A stretch of 64,000 nucleotides of DNA from Rhizobium sp. BK399 (lineage in GTDB: Bacteria > Pseudomonadota > Alphaproteobacteria > Rhizobiales > Rhizobiaceae), in NCBI RefSeq assembly GCF_014194695.1, contig NZ_JACIAH010000008.1, forward strand, positions 1-64,000, given 5' to 3'. Positions 17,919 to 25,612 of the stretch are shown here, piece after piece (the first letter of the stretch is position 1; each line of letters begins with the position of its first letter). A program made the position numbers and the translations under genes. The notes beneath the pieces are model-generated. The model made no database searches. It was not told where the DNA came from and saw only the letters and a list, made by a program, of their open reading frames with translations.

Positions 17919-18317
17919 ATGTTTCATAAGGTTATCGTCAGCGCAGCCGTCTCGGCGGCCCTCATGTCTGGCGTCGCTTTCGCCCAGTCGTCCACGGTGA
18001 ATGGAGCTGCAGGTGGTGCCGTGACAGGTGCGATCGTCGGTGGTCCTGTCGGTGCAGCCGTCGGCGGTGTCGCCGGTGCCGTCGTTGGCGCAGCGATCGA
18101 TCCGCCGCCGCAGAAGGTCGTCACCTATGTCCGTGAAGCTCCGGCGCCGACGACGCGCATCGTTGTCAAGGAAAAGGTGGTGGTCGGTCAGCCCCTTCCA
18201 AAAACCGTCGTCGTGACGCCGGTTCCGGAAAATCCGAAATACGCGTATGCGGTCGTGAACGACGAGCGCGTCATCGTCGAGCCGTCTTCCCGCAAGGTTA
18301 TCCAAGTCATCAACTGA
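17919..18317 (+). CDS. DUF1236 exported protein with glycine-zipper segment
   Basis: The ATG at 17919 has AAGGAGAAGGAGC upstream. The 132-residue product has a signal peptide (MFHKVIVSAAVSAALMSGVA, cut after AFA). A Gly/Ala-rich zipper follows (GGAVTGAIVGGPVGAAVGGV), resembling outer-membrane-associated glycine zippers. The C-terminal DUF1236 region reads KYAYAVVNDERVIVEPSSRK. Such proteins are periplasmic or envelope-linked and common in rhizobia; function unknown. The RpoE2-type promoter just upstream predicts induction by general stress and starvation. The BA14K gene follows after a hairpin, perhaps in the same transcript. Confidence 0.85.
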   Translation: MFHKVIVSAAVSAALMSGVAFAQSSTVNGAAGGAVTGAIVGGPVGAAVGGVAGAVVGAAIDPPPQKVVTYVREAPAPTTRIVVKEKVVVGQPLPKTVVVTPVPENPKYAYAVVNDERVIVEPSSRKVIQVIN

Positions 18318-18326
18318 TCCGTTCCA

Positions 18327-18350
18327 TGGACGCGGCCACCGCCGCGTCCA
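18327..18350 (+). terminator. strong hairpin between the DUF1236 and BA14K genes
   Basis: A perfect 10-bp stem, TGGACGCGGC/GCCGCGTCCA, with loop CACC begins 10 bases after the DUF1236 stop. There is no following T-run, so it is not a standard Rho-independent terminator. It may stabilise the upstream mRNA or lower expression of the next gene. Confidence 0.45.
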
Positions 18351-18383
18351 GACACGTCGGATAATCAAGCAGGAAGTCGCAGG

Positions 18384-18974
18384 ATGAAGACCGTCGCATC
18401 GCTGGCGTTTGGTATCGCAAGTTCTATCGGCGCCTGTATCGCCGCGAGCTCGGTGGCCTCGGCAATCATGGCAGGTTCGCAGGCTCATGAGTTCGATACT
18501 TCGCCCTCGCCTGATCTCTGGACGAGCAGTCCGGTCCGGGTCGACGTGGCCAAGCAAGGGTACGAGCGCATCCCGGCATCATATTCAAGCTACGTCACCG
18601 ACGCGGCAAAGGTCAGGATCGCCGTCAACAAGCCGGAAGCCACGACTAAGGAACTCGAGTCAGTGAAGCCGACGTTGTCCGCCGAACACGTCAGTTGGTG
18701 TGGATCACGCTATCGATCATACGACCCTGCCTCCAACAGCTATCGGGCCTACAGCGGGCAGACGAAGACATGCATGTCGCCATACGCAGCATTGGAGGCC
18801 ACCAAGAGCGAAACCGCTCAGGCGGGATCTGGTGTGGCAGTATACGCTGCCGAGGCGTGGTGCGCGGCCCGTTATCAGTCTTACCGGGCATCTGACAATA
18901 GTTACCAGCCATACAGCGGCCGGCGCCGGACCTGCGTTCCGCCTGATCACCAGGAAATGGCCTCGACCAGATAG
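18384..18974 (+). CDS. exported protein with two BA14K modules
   Basis: A 196-residue protein starting MKTVASLAFGIASSIGACIA with an evident signal peptide. It has two tandem BA14K modules: SWCGSRYRSYDPASNSYRAY with KTCMSPY, and AWCAARYQSYRASDNSYQPY with RRTCVPP. Each has a conserved W-C near its start and a cysteine near its end, suggesting one disulphide per module. About 65 residues of low-complexity linker precede them. Most BA14K proteins have one module, so the duplication is notable. Probably an envelope protein; the upstream stress promoter may serve it too. Confidence 0.82.
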   Translation: MKTVASLAFGIASSIGACIAASSVASAIMAGSQAHEFDTSPSPDLWTSSPVRVDVAKQGYERIPASYSSYVTDAAKVRIAVNKPEATTKELESVKPTLSAEHVSWCGSRYRSYDPASNSYRAYSGQTKTCMSPYAALEATKSETAQAGSGVAVYAAEAWCAARYQSYRASDNSYQPYSGRRRTCVPPDHQEMASTR

Positions 18975-19073
18975 ACACCAACGACGGTTATGGCGGGAAA
19001 GGGGGTGTTTACCAGGGTTGGCCCGAGGCCCAAGGGCTAAACGTCGGGTCAGGCACAGAGGAAGGATAACGAC

Positions 19074-19274
19074 ATGCTGTGGTGGATATTCGTTGGTTAT
19101 CTCGGGTTGATGTCGACGATGACGGCCGGCGTGTTGCTGATGATACTGCGAAGCGTTTGGCGGGCGAGGCGTTTGAAGTCGCCAGGAGTGAGTGAAGACG
19201 CCGAAGCTGTGGTTGCTGATAACGCTGTACGGGACCGCAAGGTTCAGCCCATAATTAGGGCGAGGGAATGCTGA
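19074..19274 (+). CDS. small membrane protein, 66 residues
   Basis: ATG with GAGGAAGGATAACGAC upstream. The product has one long N-terminal hydrophobic span (WWIFVGYLGLMSTMTAGVLL) followed by a basic, then mixed polar tail of about 40 residues (RSVWRARRLKSPG). N-out/C-in topology is likely from the positive residues after the span. Family not recognised. It lies between the BA14K gene and another small gene. Confidence 0.55.
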   Translation: MLWWIFVGYLGLMSTMTAGVLLMILRSVWRARRLKSPGVSEDAEAVVADNAVRDRKVQPIIRAREC

Positions 19275-19342
19275 ACGAAGTGCAGCGCAACTTGAAATAC
19301 AATCCGGTCGCGACATCTATGAACACACGCAAGTGAACCGAT

Positions 19343-19636
19343 ATGTCAAAGCATCTGTCCCTCAGCCAATCCCCAACCCTTACCGCAGAGCAGACCAGCT
19401 CGATTCTGCTCGGCTTTGCCGAGACGCTATCAGCATTCGGGCAACAGCTCCCGGGCGAGGAAAGCGATCTGAGTGCCATCCTCGAAGACGTCGCTGCGTC
19501 TGTCAAAGCAATGGTCAACGATATTGCGCATGGCGACCACGATGTCGCTCTTGAAATCATCCGATCTGCCGCAAGGCTCATCAGCGTGATGCGACAGGTC
19601 ATGTCCCGGCGTTCGATGTCGCCGACGCTTCACTAG
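19343..19636 (+). CDS. hypothetical protein, 97 residues
   Basis: Reads MSKHLSLSQSPTLTAEQTSS, then FAETLSAFGQQLPGEESDLS and DVALEIIRSAARLISVMRQV. It is predicted mostly helical, soluble and acidic in the middle. No strong ribosome site precedes the ATG. Composition is coding-like. No family recognised. Confidence 0.5.
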   Translation: MSKHLSLSQSPTLTAEQTSSILLGFAETLSAFGQQLPGEESDLSAILEDVAASVKAMVNDIAHGDHDVALEIIRSAARLISVMRQVMSRRSMSPTLH

Positions 19637-19689
19637 TAAGCCGAGGTTGGGAGATCGGGACGACGCTGGATGCGGTTGCGAACGGGCTG

Positions 19690-20141
19690 CCGATGATTGC
19701 CGTTGGCTTCTCCCACCAATCCTGCCGAATGGCTGTCCCCGCGACCGTCAGCTTGCCTTTGACGCTCCGCCTTGACGGGTGTCACTCCCCGGCCAATGGC
19801 TTCGCGCAGCGAGCTGCCATCCTGTCGATCCGTCAAGGGAATTCATCAGCTCCACAAAGTCGCAGGCCTCAGCCCAGGTCATGCGGGAAACCGGTACTTC
19901 ACAGATCATGGCGGGCTGCCCATCCGATCGTCTCGACAAATCGTTGCGCCTGGCCGAAAGGAAAATCGAGGCCGGCGATCCACGGGCCTCCGGTTGAAAG
20001 GAAATCCTCGAAGGATGCGAAGGTGGCAAAGGTCTCGAGCGCGATGAATGTCGACACATCGCCTTTAAGCTCGCAGATGGCGCGGGTGATCGGCTTCCGG
20101 CGACTTGGCTTGCTGGTTAAATCGATACCGAATACCTTCAC
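19690..20141 (-). pseudogene. DUF429-like protein, frameshifted
   Basis: The GTG at 20141 overlaps the stop of the flavin reductase frame (GTGA). The N-terminal part reads VKVFGIDLTSKPSRRKPITR, then STGGPWIAGLDFPFGQAQRF and VETIGWA, the pattern of DUF429 proteins (an RNase H-like fold). The frame then breaks near 19900; SRMTWAEACDFVELMNSLDG continues in another frame and the remainder is not alignable by eye. Probably truncated as well as frameshifted. Confidence 0.6.
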
Positions 20142-20709
20142 CGCGCCGTCAGCGCCTCGCCGATCGCGTAGTAATGGCCACTTGCGACATGGTGCAGGCT
20201 GCGCCACTCGGGCCCGGCGGTTTCAAAGTGCCATGCCCGTCCCTGAATACCCGTTCGTCGGCCCAGCTGCGGTCACCTCCGCAATGAAGAGATCGTAGGG
20301 GGACTGGATGTGGGGCTCCCCGATTACCCGGCAAGCAAGCCACGCCGAGCAGCCTTCAACAAACGGAAGGTCCTGCTCTGGAATGTCAAAGAGTGACACG
20401 CCGGATGCCAGGAGTTTCTGAGAATCCCGGTGAAGGCTTCGCGTTCCGACCTGTTGGGTCAGGTCAAGTTGCGCCACGGTTGGCACCTGGACGACGAAGC
20501 GCCCGCTTGCTTCCATCAGCGAGCGTATCCTGGCAATGCTGTCTGCCACGACCATCAGCTTGGGCGGATCAATGTCGAGACCCCAGCACCATGACCGCCA
20601 TGACATTGTCGACGCCGTCATGCCGGGCGGACACGAGAACGGTTGGCCCATGGTTAACTAGACGGTAGGCCTTATGAACTTCGACCGGCTGGACGTGGAT
20701 CTTGTTCAC
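20138..20709 (-). pseudogene. flavin reductase-like protein, frameshifted
   Basis: From a GTG at 20709 the frame reads VNKIHVQPVEVHKAYRLVNH, then GPTVLVSARHDGVDNVMAVM, and breaks near 20590. The next frame has WCWGLDIDPPKLMVVADSIA, RFVVQVPTVAQLDLTQQVGT and HIQSPYDLFIAEVTAA. A third frame gives the C-terminus EWRSLHHVASGHYYAIGEAL. This is a flavin reductase-like domain protein (FMN-binding split barrel) with two frameshifts. It is a second, unrelated-looking reductase to the one at 15.2 kb. Confidence 0.7.
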
Positions 20710-20753
20710 AATCGGAAACGTCGCCCGGCTCCTGTCATCTCGCGATGTGCAGG

Positions 20754-21455
20754 TTAGCCCAGACCTTCCGCCATTGCATAGGTCAACAGGACATCCTGGA
20801 TATTCACCCGGTCTTCGCTCGGCAGAAGTGCACGGGTTGTAATCGACTCCAGATGGTGCGCCATCAGTTCAATGGCGCGCCCAGTCTTGCCCGCCATCAG
20901 TGTCTCCAGCAATTCGCGATGCTCTGAGACCGCGCATTCCGACGAGTGCGGTCGGCCGTAAAGCGTAAGGATGAGCGAGCTTCTGGCAACAAGTTCGTTG
21001 ATATAGCGAATGAGGCTCTCGTTCTCAGTCATCTGCGCGAGCAGCGTATGGAACTCTCCCGCAAGTCGAATGGATGCGGCATGATCCTTGGTGGTGGCTT
21101 CTTCTGTCGCGATGTGATCGGACAATCTTGCGATCTGGGGCTCGGCCAGTTTTCCCGACAGTGTTTCGACGACCAGACGTTCGAGCGCCATGCGCGTCAG
21201 GAACAGATTTCTTCCCTCCTCAAGCGTTGGTCGAGCAACAACGGCGCCTTTGTTGGGGCGGAGTTCCACCAGACCTTCACTGCTCAGTCTCACCAGCGCC
21301 TCGCGGACCAGCGTGCGGCTGACGCCCAGTCGTTCCCCGATGGAGTCCTCGGGCAGTTTCGATCCCGGCGTCAGCGCCTGATCAAGGATGGCTCGCTTCA
21401 GGGCACGATGAACCGCGTGCGCGCGGCCGCCTGCCGAGCCTGCCTTCTTGGTCAT
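20754..21455 (-). CDS. GntR-family (FadR subfamily) transcriptional regulator
   Basis: The start ATG at 21455 has GGAGAC upstream and gives 233 residues; the frame continues further upstream without a better start. The N-terminal winged helix reads LKRAILDQALTPGSKLPEDS, then IGERLGVSRTLVREALVRLS and LRPNKGAVVARPT. An FCD ligand-binding domain follows, with the metal-binding histidines expected in FHTLL, EHRELL and AHHLESI. In rhizobia such regulators commonly control catabolic operons including pyrimidine use. The decayed hydantoinase cluster and the permease fragment upstream could have been its targets (inference). Confidence 0.88.
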   Translation of the reverse strand: MTKKAGSAGGRAHAVHRALKRAILDQALTPGSKLPEDSIGERLGVSRTLVREALVRLSSEGLVELRPNKGAVVARPTLEEGRNLFLTRMALERLVVETLSGKLAEPQIARLSDHIATEEATTKDHAASIRLAGEFHTLLAQMTENESLIRYINELVARSSLILTLYGRPHSSECAVSEHRELLETLMAGKTGRAIELMAHHLESITTRALLPSEDRVNIQDVLLTYAMAEGLG

Positions 21456-21637
21456 TGAAAGTCTCCATTTAAATCGGTTGAGGCGATGGATTGCATACGA
21501 AATGGGCCTCTGTCCAGTGCGTACCTGATCCACAAACATCATTCCTGGCGCTCGCTTTTGCCTGCGTCGCTCGCATTACGCGACCCCGGCTGCTCGTATG
21601 CATGAACCTAGCTAAAGCGTATACAATAAATGTATTC

Positions 21638-21829
21638 ATGGCTGGGTGCGCAAGTTTTATCCTGAAGAGGCTTGATGGTTTCATCCGGTGATAGCTGTGG
21701 CCTCGATCGTGGTGTTTCTGCTCTTGCGATTGAGCCCAGACGATCCAACCGTCGTCATAGCAGGTGACAACGCCGATGCTACGACCATCCAAAGGATCCG
21801 TGCTTCGCTTGGCCTGGACCGGCTCTCAC
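21638..21829 (+). pseudogene. DppB-type ABC transporter permease, N-terminal fragment
   Basis: ATG 21638 reads MAGCASFILKRLDGFI and then needs a one-base shift to continue VIAVASIVVFLLLRLSPDDP, then AGDNADATTIQRIRASLGLD. This is the first membrane span and the PGDP-like segment of dipeptide/nickel-type permeases. Everything after that is missing. It is divergent from the GntR gene, the normal place for a regulated transport operon. Bases 21830-22130 contain no recognisable gene. Confidence 0.7.
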
Positions 21830-22130
21830 GCCGAAACCTGCCTGATTTCACAGCTGTGCTCGCCGGACCCCGAGAGGCCACATTGTGCCGCAACCGCATC
21901 CGGCGAGCGGGCGGGAAATGGTTGTTGCGTGGTCGCCGCTGCTAATCCCGCCGATAGTCGCCGCGCGGCCGAAGGCAAGAGCATGCAACTGAAGATCTGC
22001 AGCTGGCTTTCAGGACCGCTTGATGAGCAAATGCCAATGAACCTGCTGCCCAATAACGCAGGATATATGGTGACACTGCACCTGCTGGTATAAGATTTGG
22101 CCTCTCGCAAGATGAGGACGGTCGAGTGGT

Positions 22131-23177
22131 ATGGACGGCAGCAAATCGGCTAAATTGAAAATTGGATTTCTGTTGGCAAGGAACTTTACGCTGAGCGCGT
22201 TTTCGTTGTTTGTCGACACTCTCCGACTGGGGAGCGACGAAAAGGACAAGTCCGGGCGGGTGGCGTGCGATTGGCTGGTAATGAGTTCCGACCGGCGGTT
22301 CGCAACGTCCAGTTCTGGCGTGCAGGTGGTGCCGACGGCGCTGTTGAGGCCCGCAACGGAATTCACCTACATCGTGGTCGTGGGGGGCCGACTTACCGAC
22401 GCGGAAGCGTTGGACGTTGATACCATTCGGTACTTACGTGGGGCTGTCGAAGATGGAGTTCCTGTAATCGGGCTCTGCACCGGCAGCTTTATCTTGGCCG
22501 ATGCTGGCTTGCTGAAAGGAAGGACGGCCTGTGTCAGCTGGCTGCATCATAACGAGTTTCGCGAATTATTCCCCGATACTCCCGTAACATCGCACGAACT
22601 TTTCGTGGAGGATGACAATATCATTACTTGTGCAGGCGGCAGCAGCGCTGCAGACCTCGCGGCATTTTTGTTGAACCGCCATGTCGGGGAATTCGCCGAG
22701 CGGAATGCGCTGGAAATCCTCCAGATCGCCAGACGCCGGGACGCAAGAGAAATGCAAACCCGCAACCCGCTCGGCCAAAGAGCCGATGACAAGCGCGTCG
22801 AGATGGCGTTGCTGATCATGGAGCAACATCTGGAGGACCTCCTGGAAATCGAGGATATCGCCAGTCAGACGGGGCTGTCGCGCAGGCAACTAGAAAGGTC
22901 GTTCAGAACCAAACTCGGAGTCTCGCCCGCTTCGGCTTATCTAAGGGTTCGGCTAGACGCGGCGATGCGACTGGTGAAGACAACAACCCTGCCATTGGCT
23001 GAGATAGCGGTCATGTCGGGATTTGAGAATTCTTCGCATTTCATTCGGAAGTTCCGGGAATGCTTTGGAAATCCCCCCGCGACAGTTCGAAAAAACCTCA
23101 GGCTGGAGACTGTTCGCGCAGAAAATATAGGTGCTGCTGCGCTTCGACGGACGACAGCTGAAATCAACCGCACGTGA
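22131..23177 (+). CDS. GlxA-type AraC-family transcriptional regulator
   Basis: 348 residues in two domains. The N-terminal DJ-1/PfpI-like amidotransferase fold (about 10-185) has VIGLCTGSFILADAGLLKGR around the elbow cysteine, then CVSWLHHNEFRELFPD. The C-terminal AraC/XylS DNA-binding domain has two HTHs: LEIEDIASQTGLSRRQLERS and LPLAEIAVMSGFENSSHFIR. This architecture is typical of regulators of choline, carnitine, glycine betaine and arginine metabolism (GbdR, CdhR, ArgR); the ligand here cannot be told. The gene appears intact between two decayed regions. Confidence 0.9.
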   Translation: MDGSKSAKLKIGFLLARNFTLSAFSLFVDTLRLGSDEKDKSGRVACDWLVMSSDRRFATSSSGVQVVPTALLRPATEFTYIVVVGGRLTDAEALDVDTIRYLRGAVEDGVPVIGLCTGSFILADAGLLKGRTACVSWLHHNEFRELFPDTPVTSHELFVEDDNIITCAGGSSAADLAAFLLNRHVGEFAERNALEILQIARRRDAREMQTRNPLGQRADDKRVEMALLIMEQHLEDLLEIEDIASQTGLSRRQLERSFRTKLGVSPASAYLRVRLDAAMRLVKTTTLPLAEIAVMSGFENSSHFIRKFRECFGNPPATVRKNLRLETVRAENIGAAALRRTTAEINRT

Positions 23178-23277
23178 TCGGGTAGCGCCAGGCTCTTGCT
23201 GGTGTGTCGCAACCAAGTTTTACCAGACAATTTTAGTTTGAATTGGTCCGAGGATGAGAAAGCCGAGACATAGGTTG

Positions 23278-23307
23278 TGGGGTTCGTCTGTCAATTGACG
23301 AACCCCA
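23278..23307. terminator. perfect 11-bp inverted repeat, possible terminator
   Basis: TGGGGTTCGTC and GACGAACCCCA flank an 8-base loop 100 bases after the GlxA-type regulator stop. No T-run follows on either strand, so termination is only a possibility. It lies between a plus-strand gene and the minus-strand DUF3422 remnant that converge here. Confidence 0.45.
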
Positions 23308-23363
23308 TTGCCGTCCTTATCGCTGCGAGGTTTCCGATTGTAGCCGCGGCCCTACGCCTCTGC

Positions 23364-24627
23364 CTACAGGGCATGCTTGACGCGAAGTATCGTAACGGCG
23401 ACGGCAGCCATGACGATCGGGATCGAAACCAGCATGATGACCGGACTGAAATGATAGCCTGCGTGGTCAGCGGTCTCGAACACGAACTTCAGATAGTAGC
23501 TGATCGCTATGATCGAGAACCCTTCCACAGTGCGCTGGATTTTGACCTGCGTGGCAGCGTGATCCGCCATGGCCTGGATTTGAGTGGCGTTTTGATACTC
23601 GATCTCGACCTGGATGCGTGTCTGCAGCAGGTCGAGCAGGTGCATCGTGGCGCGTGAGAGCTGTTCCAGCCGAAGGGCAGTTGCCTCGCATGTTCTGACC
23701 GCAGGCTTTTGAGCCGCCTTTCGACGAACGTGCCGAAGCACTGAAAGCCCGGGACATGTGTCTCCCGGAGCAGCGCGATCCGTTCCTCTACAATCTTGGC
23801 GTATGCTCCGGTTGCTCCGAACCGGTTGCGAGTCTCTGCCGTGGCCGAAATAATGTGCGAGGACAGTATCGTGATGTCCTCAAGGACCCGCTTGTGGTCG
23901 GCCGCCGGAGTCATCAGGTTGCGCTTCGTGAGCTCCACAAGCTTGGTATCGTAGCCACCAAGTACGGGAGCGAGCCGCCGCGCTTCAGGAGGGCCGAGTA
24001 GCGCCATGGCACGGTAGGTCTCGATCTCAAAGATCCGCCGTAACATCCGCCCTAGCCGGTGCGCATTGAGATCCTTGTTGAAAAGAGGGATCCTGCTCAA
24101 ATGAGCCGGTCGAATTCTAAAATCGGAGCAAATCTGGGCAGAGCCGCCGCCGATCAAAGAGGCGGCGGTGTCTCCGAAGTCAAAGGTCCGAAGAATAGGC
24201 CCGAGATCGGCCGGAGCCTCCGGCATGACGAGAATACTGACATGGCAAACGAGGCGAGGAGACGCTAGCCCGGCGAGGGCCGCGAAATCTGTCTCTGCAA
24301 GATCAGATTCGGGCCAGGTCTTCGCCTCGGCAGCAAGCTTCCGCACGCGTCACCGTGACGAATTCGGTGTGATGCTCGAGCCGGACAGAGATCTGCCTGG
24401 ACGCTGTCGTGAAAGTCTTTGATTATCCCATCTGCAGGCATGAAGGCAACATGCTCGACGATCGCTGGGCCAGCAAAGTATAGAGAAGGCCGCGCGTGAA
24501 GTTCTGCATTGAAGTCGATGGGTGCGCGGTCGCTTCTTAAGGATTCGTCGGTATCTTCCTTGCTGGATGAACCAAGGCCCAACTCCTTCTGGGACTTTGA
24601 AATCACTCTCGTTCGGCTCCCCGACAT
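23364..24627 (-). pseudogene. DUF3422 family membrane-anchored protein, frameshifted
   Basis: DUF3422 proteins are about 430 residues with two C-terminal membrane spans. The N-terminus is visible as FNAELHARPSLYFAGPAIVE. A second frame gives ISVRLEHHTEFVTVTR-like sequence, and a third runs RKLAAEAKTWPESDLAETDF through RIFEIETYRAMALLGPPEAR. A fourth carries ATALRLEQLSRATMHLLDLL, then the spans GFSIIAISYYLKFVFETADH and VIMLVSIPIVMAAVAVTILR. At least three shifts (near 24410, 24345 and 23730) separate the parts. Function of the family unknown. Confidence 0.78.
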
Positions 24628-24661
24628 CGATGGTGGCTTTCGCGTGAAAGAAAAAGGTAGA

Positions 24662-24946
24662 CTACGGAAAACCAGGGCTGTTGGAAAGTGTTGTCGTGCA
24701 GCGGGGATGAATTGACCTTACTGTGTCTGCCATGCGACGACGAAAAATCCTGATACGCGATCGCGCCGCTGGCCTGCTTTTGAACCGCGGCAGAGGTCCT
24801 TCGCGCAACCTCCACCTCACTTCATTGATTGCGTGATCAAAAAAACAAAGAACCTCACTCCCGATCTCGTTTTCAGCCAGGTCTCGGGCGAGACGAAGAG
24901 ATGCGATCAGATCGGGAAGGGGATCATCCAATACGGTATCCTCCAT
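24662..24946 (-). CDS. hypothetical protein, about 94 residues
   Basis: From an ATG at 24946 the frame reads MEDTVLDDPLPDLIASLRLA, then RDLAENEIGSEVLCFFDHAI and NEVRWRL, an amphipathic helical pattern. The second half is arginine-rich and may be out of the original frame. No clear ribosome site. Kept because the first 50 residues look like real protein; similarity unknown. Confidence 0.35.
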   Translation of the reverse strand: MEDTVLDDPLPDLIASLRLARDLAENEIGSEVLCFFDHAINEVRWRLREGPLPRFKSRPAARSRIRIFRRRMADTVRSIHPRCTTTLSNSPGFP

Positions 24947-25215
24947 TAGGATTTCTGATGGAGGTTGCCCCCAGGCTTCGAGCTCCTGCAAGGTGCTGAA
25001 GGGCGGATATTGCCTGTCAGAAGCCGGTTGGTCACGCAGCCTTTATGACGGAGACATCGCATGATCGTCGGTTCGGCTTGAGGTTCGCCGATTTTGTCGT
25101 CGAGGCGTGTCCCACAGATGGAGCGGAGAACGGTCACTGCATGTGCGGTCATCAGACTGGACTTGATGGCTCTTCGATGTTTCCTCCTCCTCAGCGGCAC
25201 CTAAAGGAGGGCTTC

Positions 25216-25323
25216 ATGTTGGATCCTGAAAGCTTCAATGATCACGAACATAGGGCGCGATTTCGGCTTTTGCTTCGACTGTCGCTTCCATTGACACGGC
25301 AATGTCTGCCATCCAGATCTTGA
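25216..25323 (+). CDS. possible short ORF, 35 residues
   Basis: Starts MLDPESFNDHEHRARFRLLL with an excellent ribosome site (AAGGAGGGCTTC before ATG). The rest is RLSLPLTRQCLPSRS, which looks like the 5' end of a longer membrane protein gene that has been cut or shifted. The remaining bases between 24947 and 25612 show no other gene. Confidence 0.3.
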   Translation: MLDPESFNDHEHRARFRLLLRLSLPLTRQCLPSRS

Positions 25324-25612
25324 TAATTCCGAAAAGATTGCTCGGTCCGGTGCTATTGCTAGAAGGCTATATTAACGACTACGCGGACCGAGAGCCGGCG
25401 ATCTCGATTGCCGCACTCATCGCAGGTCCTGAAAACGTGTAGGATCGGATGCAGTGGTCGCGCTAGCGACCACTGGCGCGACCCCTTAGCGTCACTGTGC
25501 CAAGCCGGACGACAATCCAGACGATGTGTCGACGTGTCACGCGAAAGGCGCACAACCTGTAGCCAGACTGCTTTCTGGCCGATCGTTGCCAGCGATCATT
25601 CCACAGCGCTCC

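Noticed and set aside
17898..18557. Minus-strand frame of 219 codons over the DUF1236 gene
   Set aside because: It is a shadow of the glycine-zipper coding region, rich in Arg/Asp/Cys, with no start signal.
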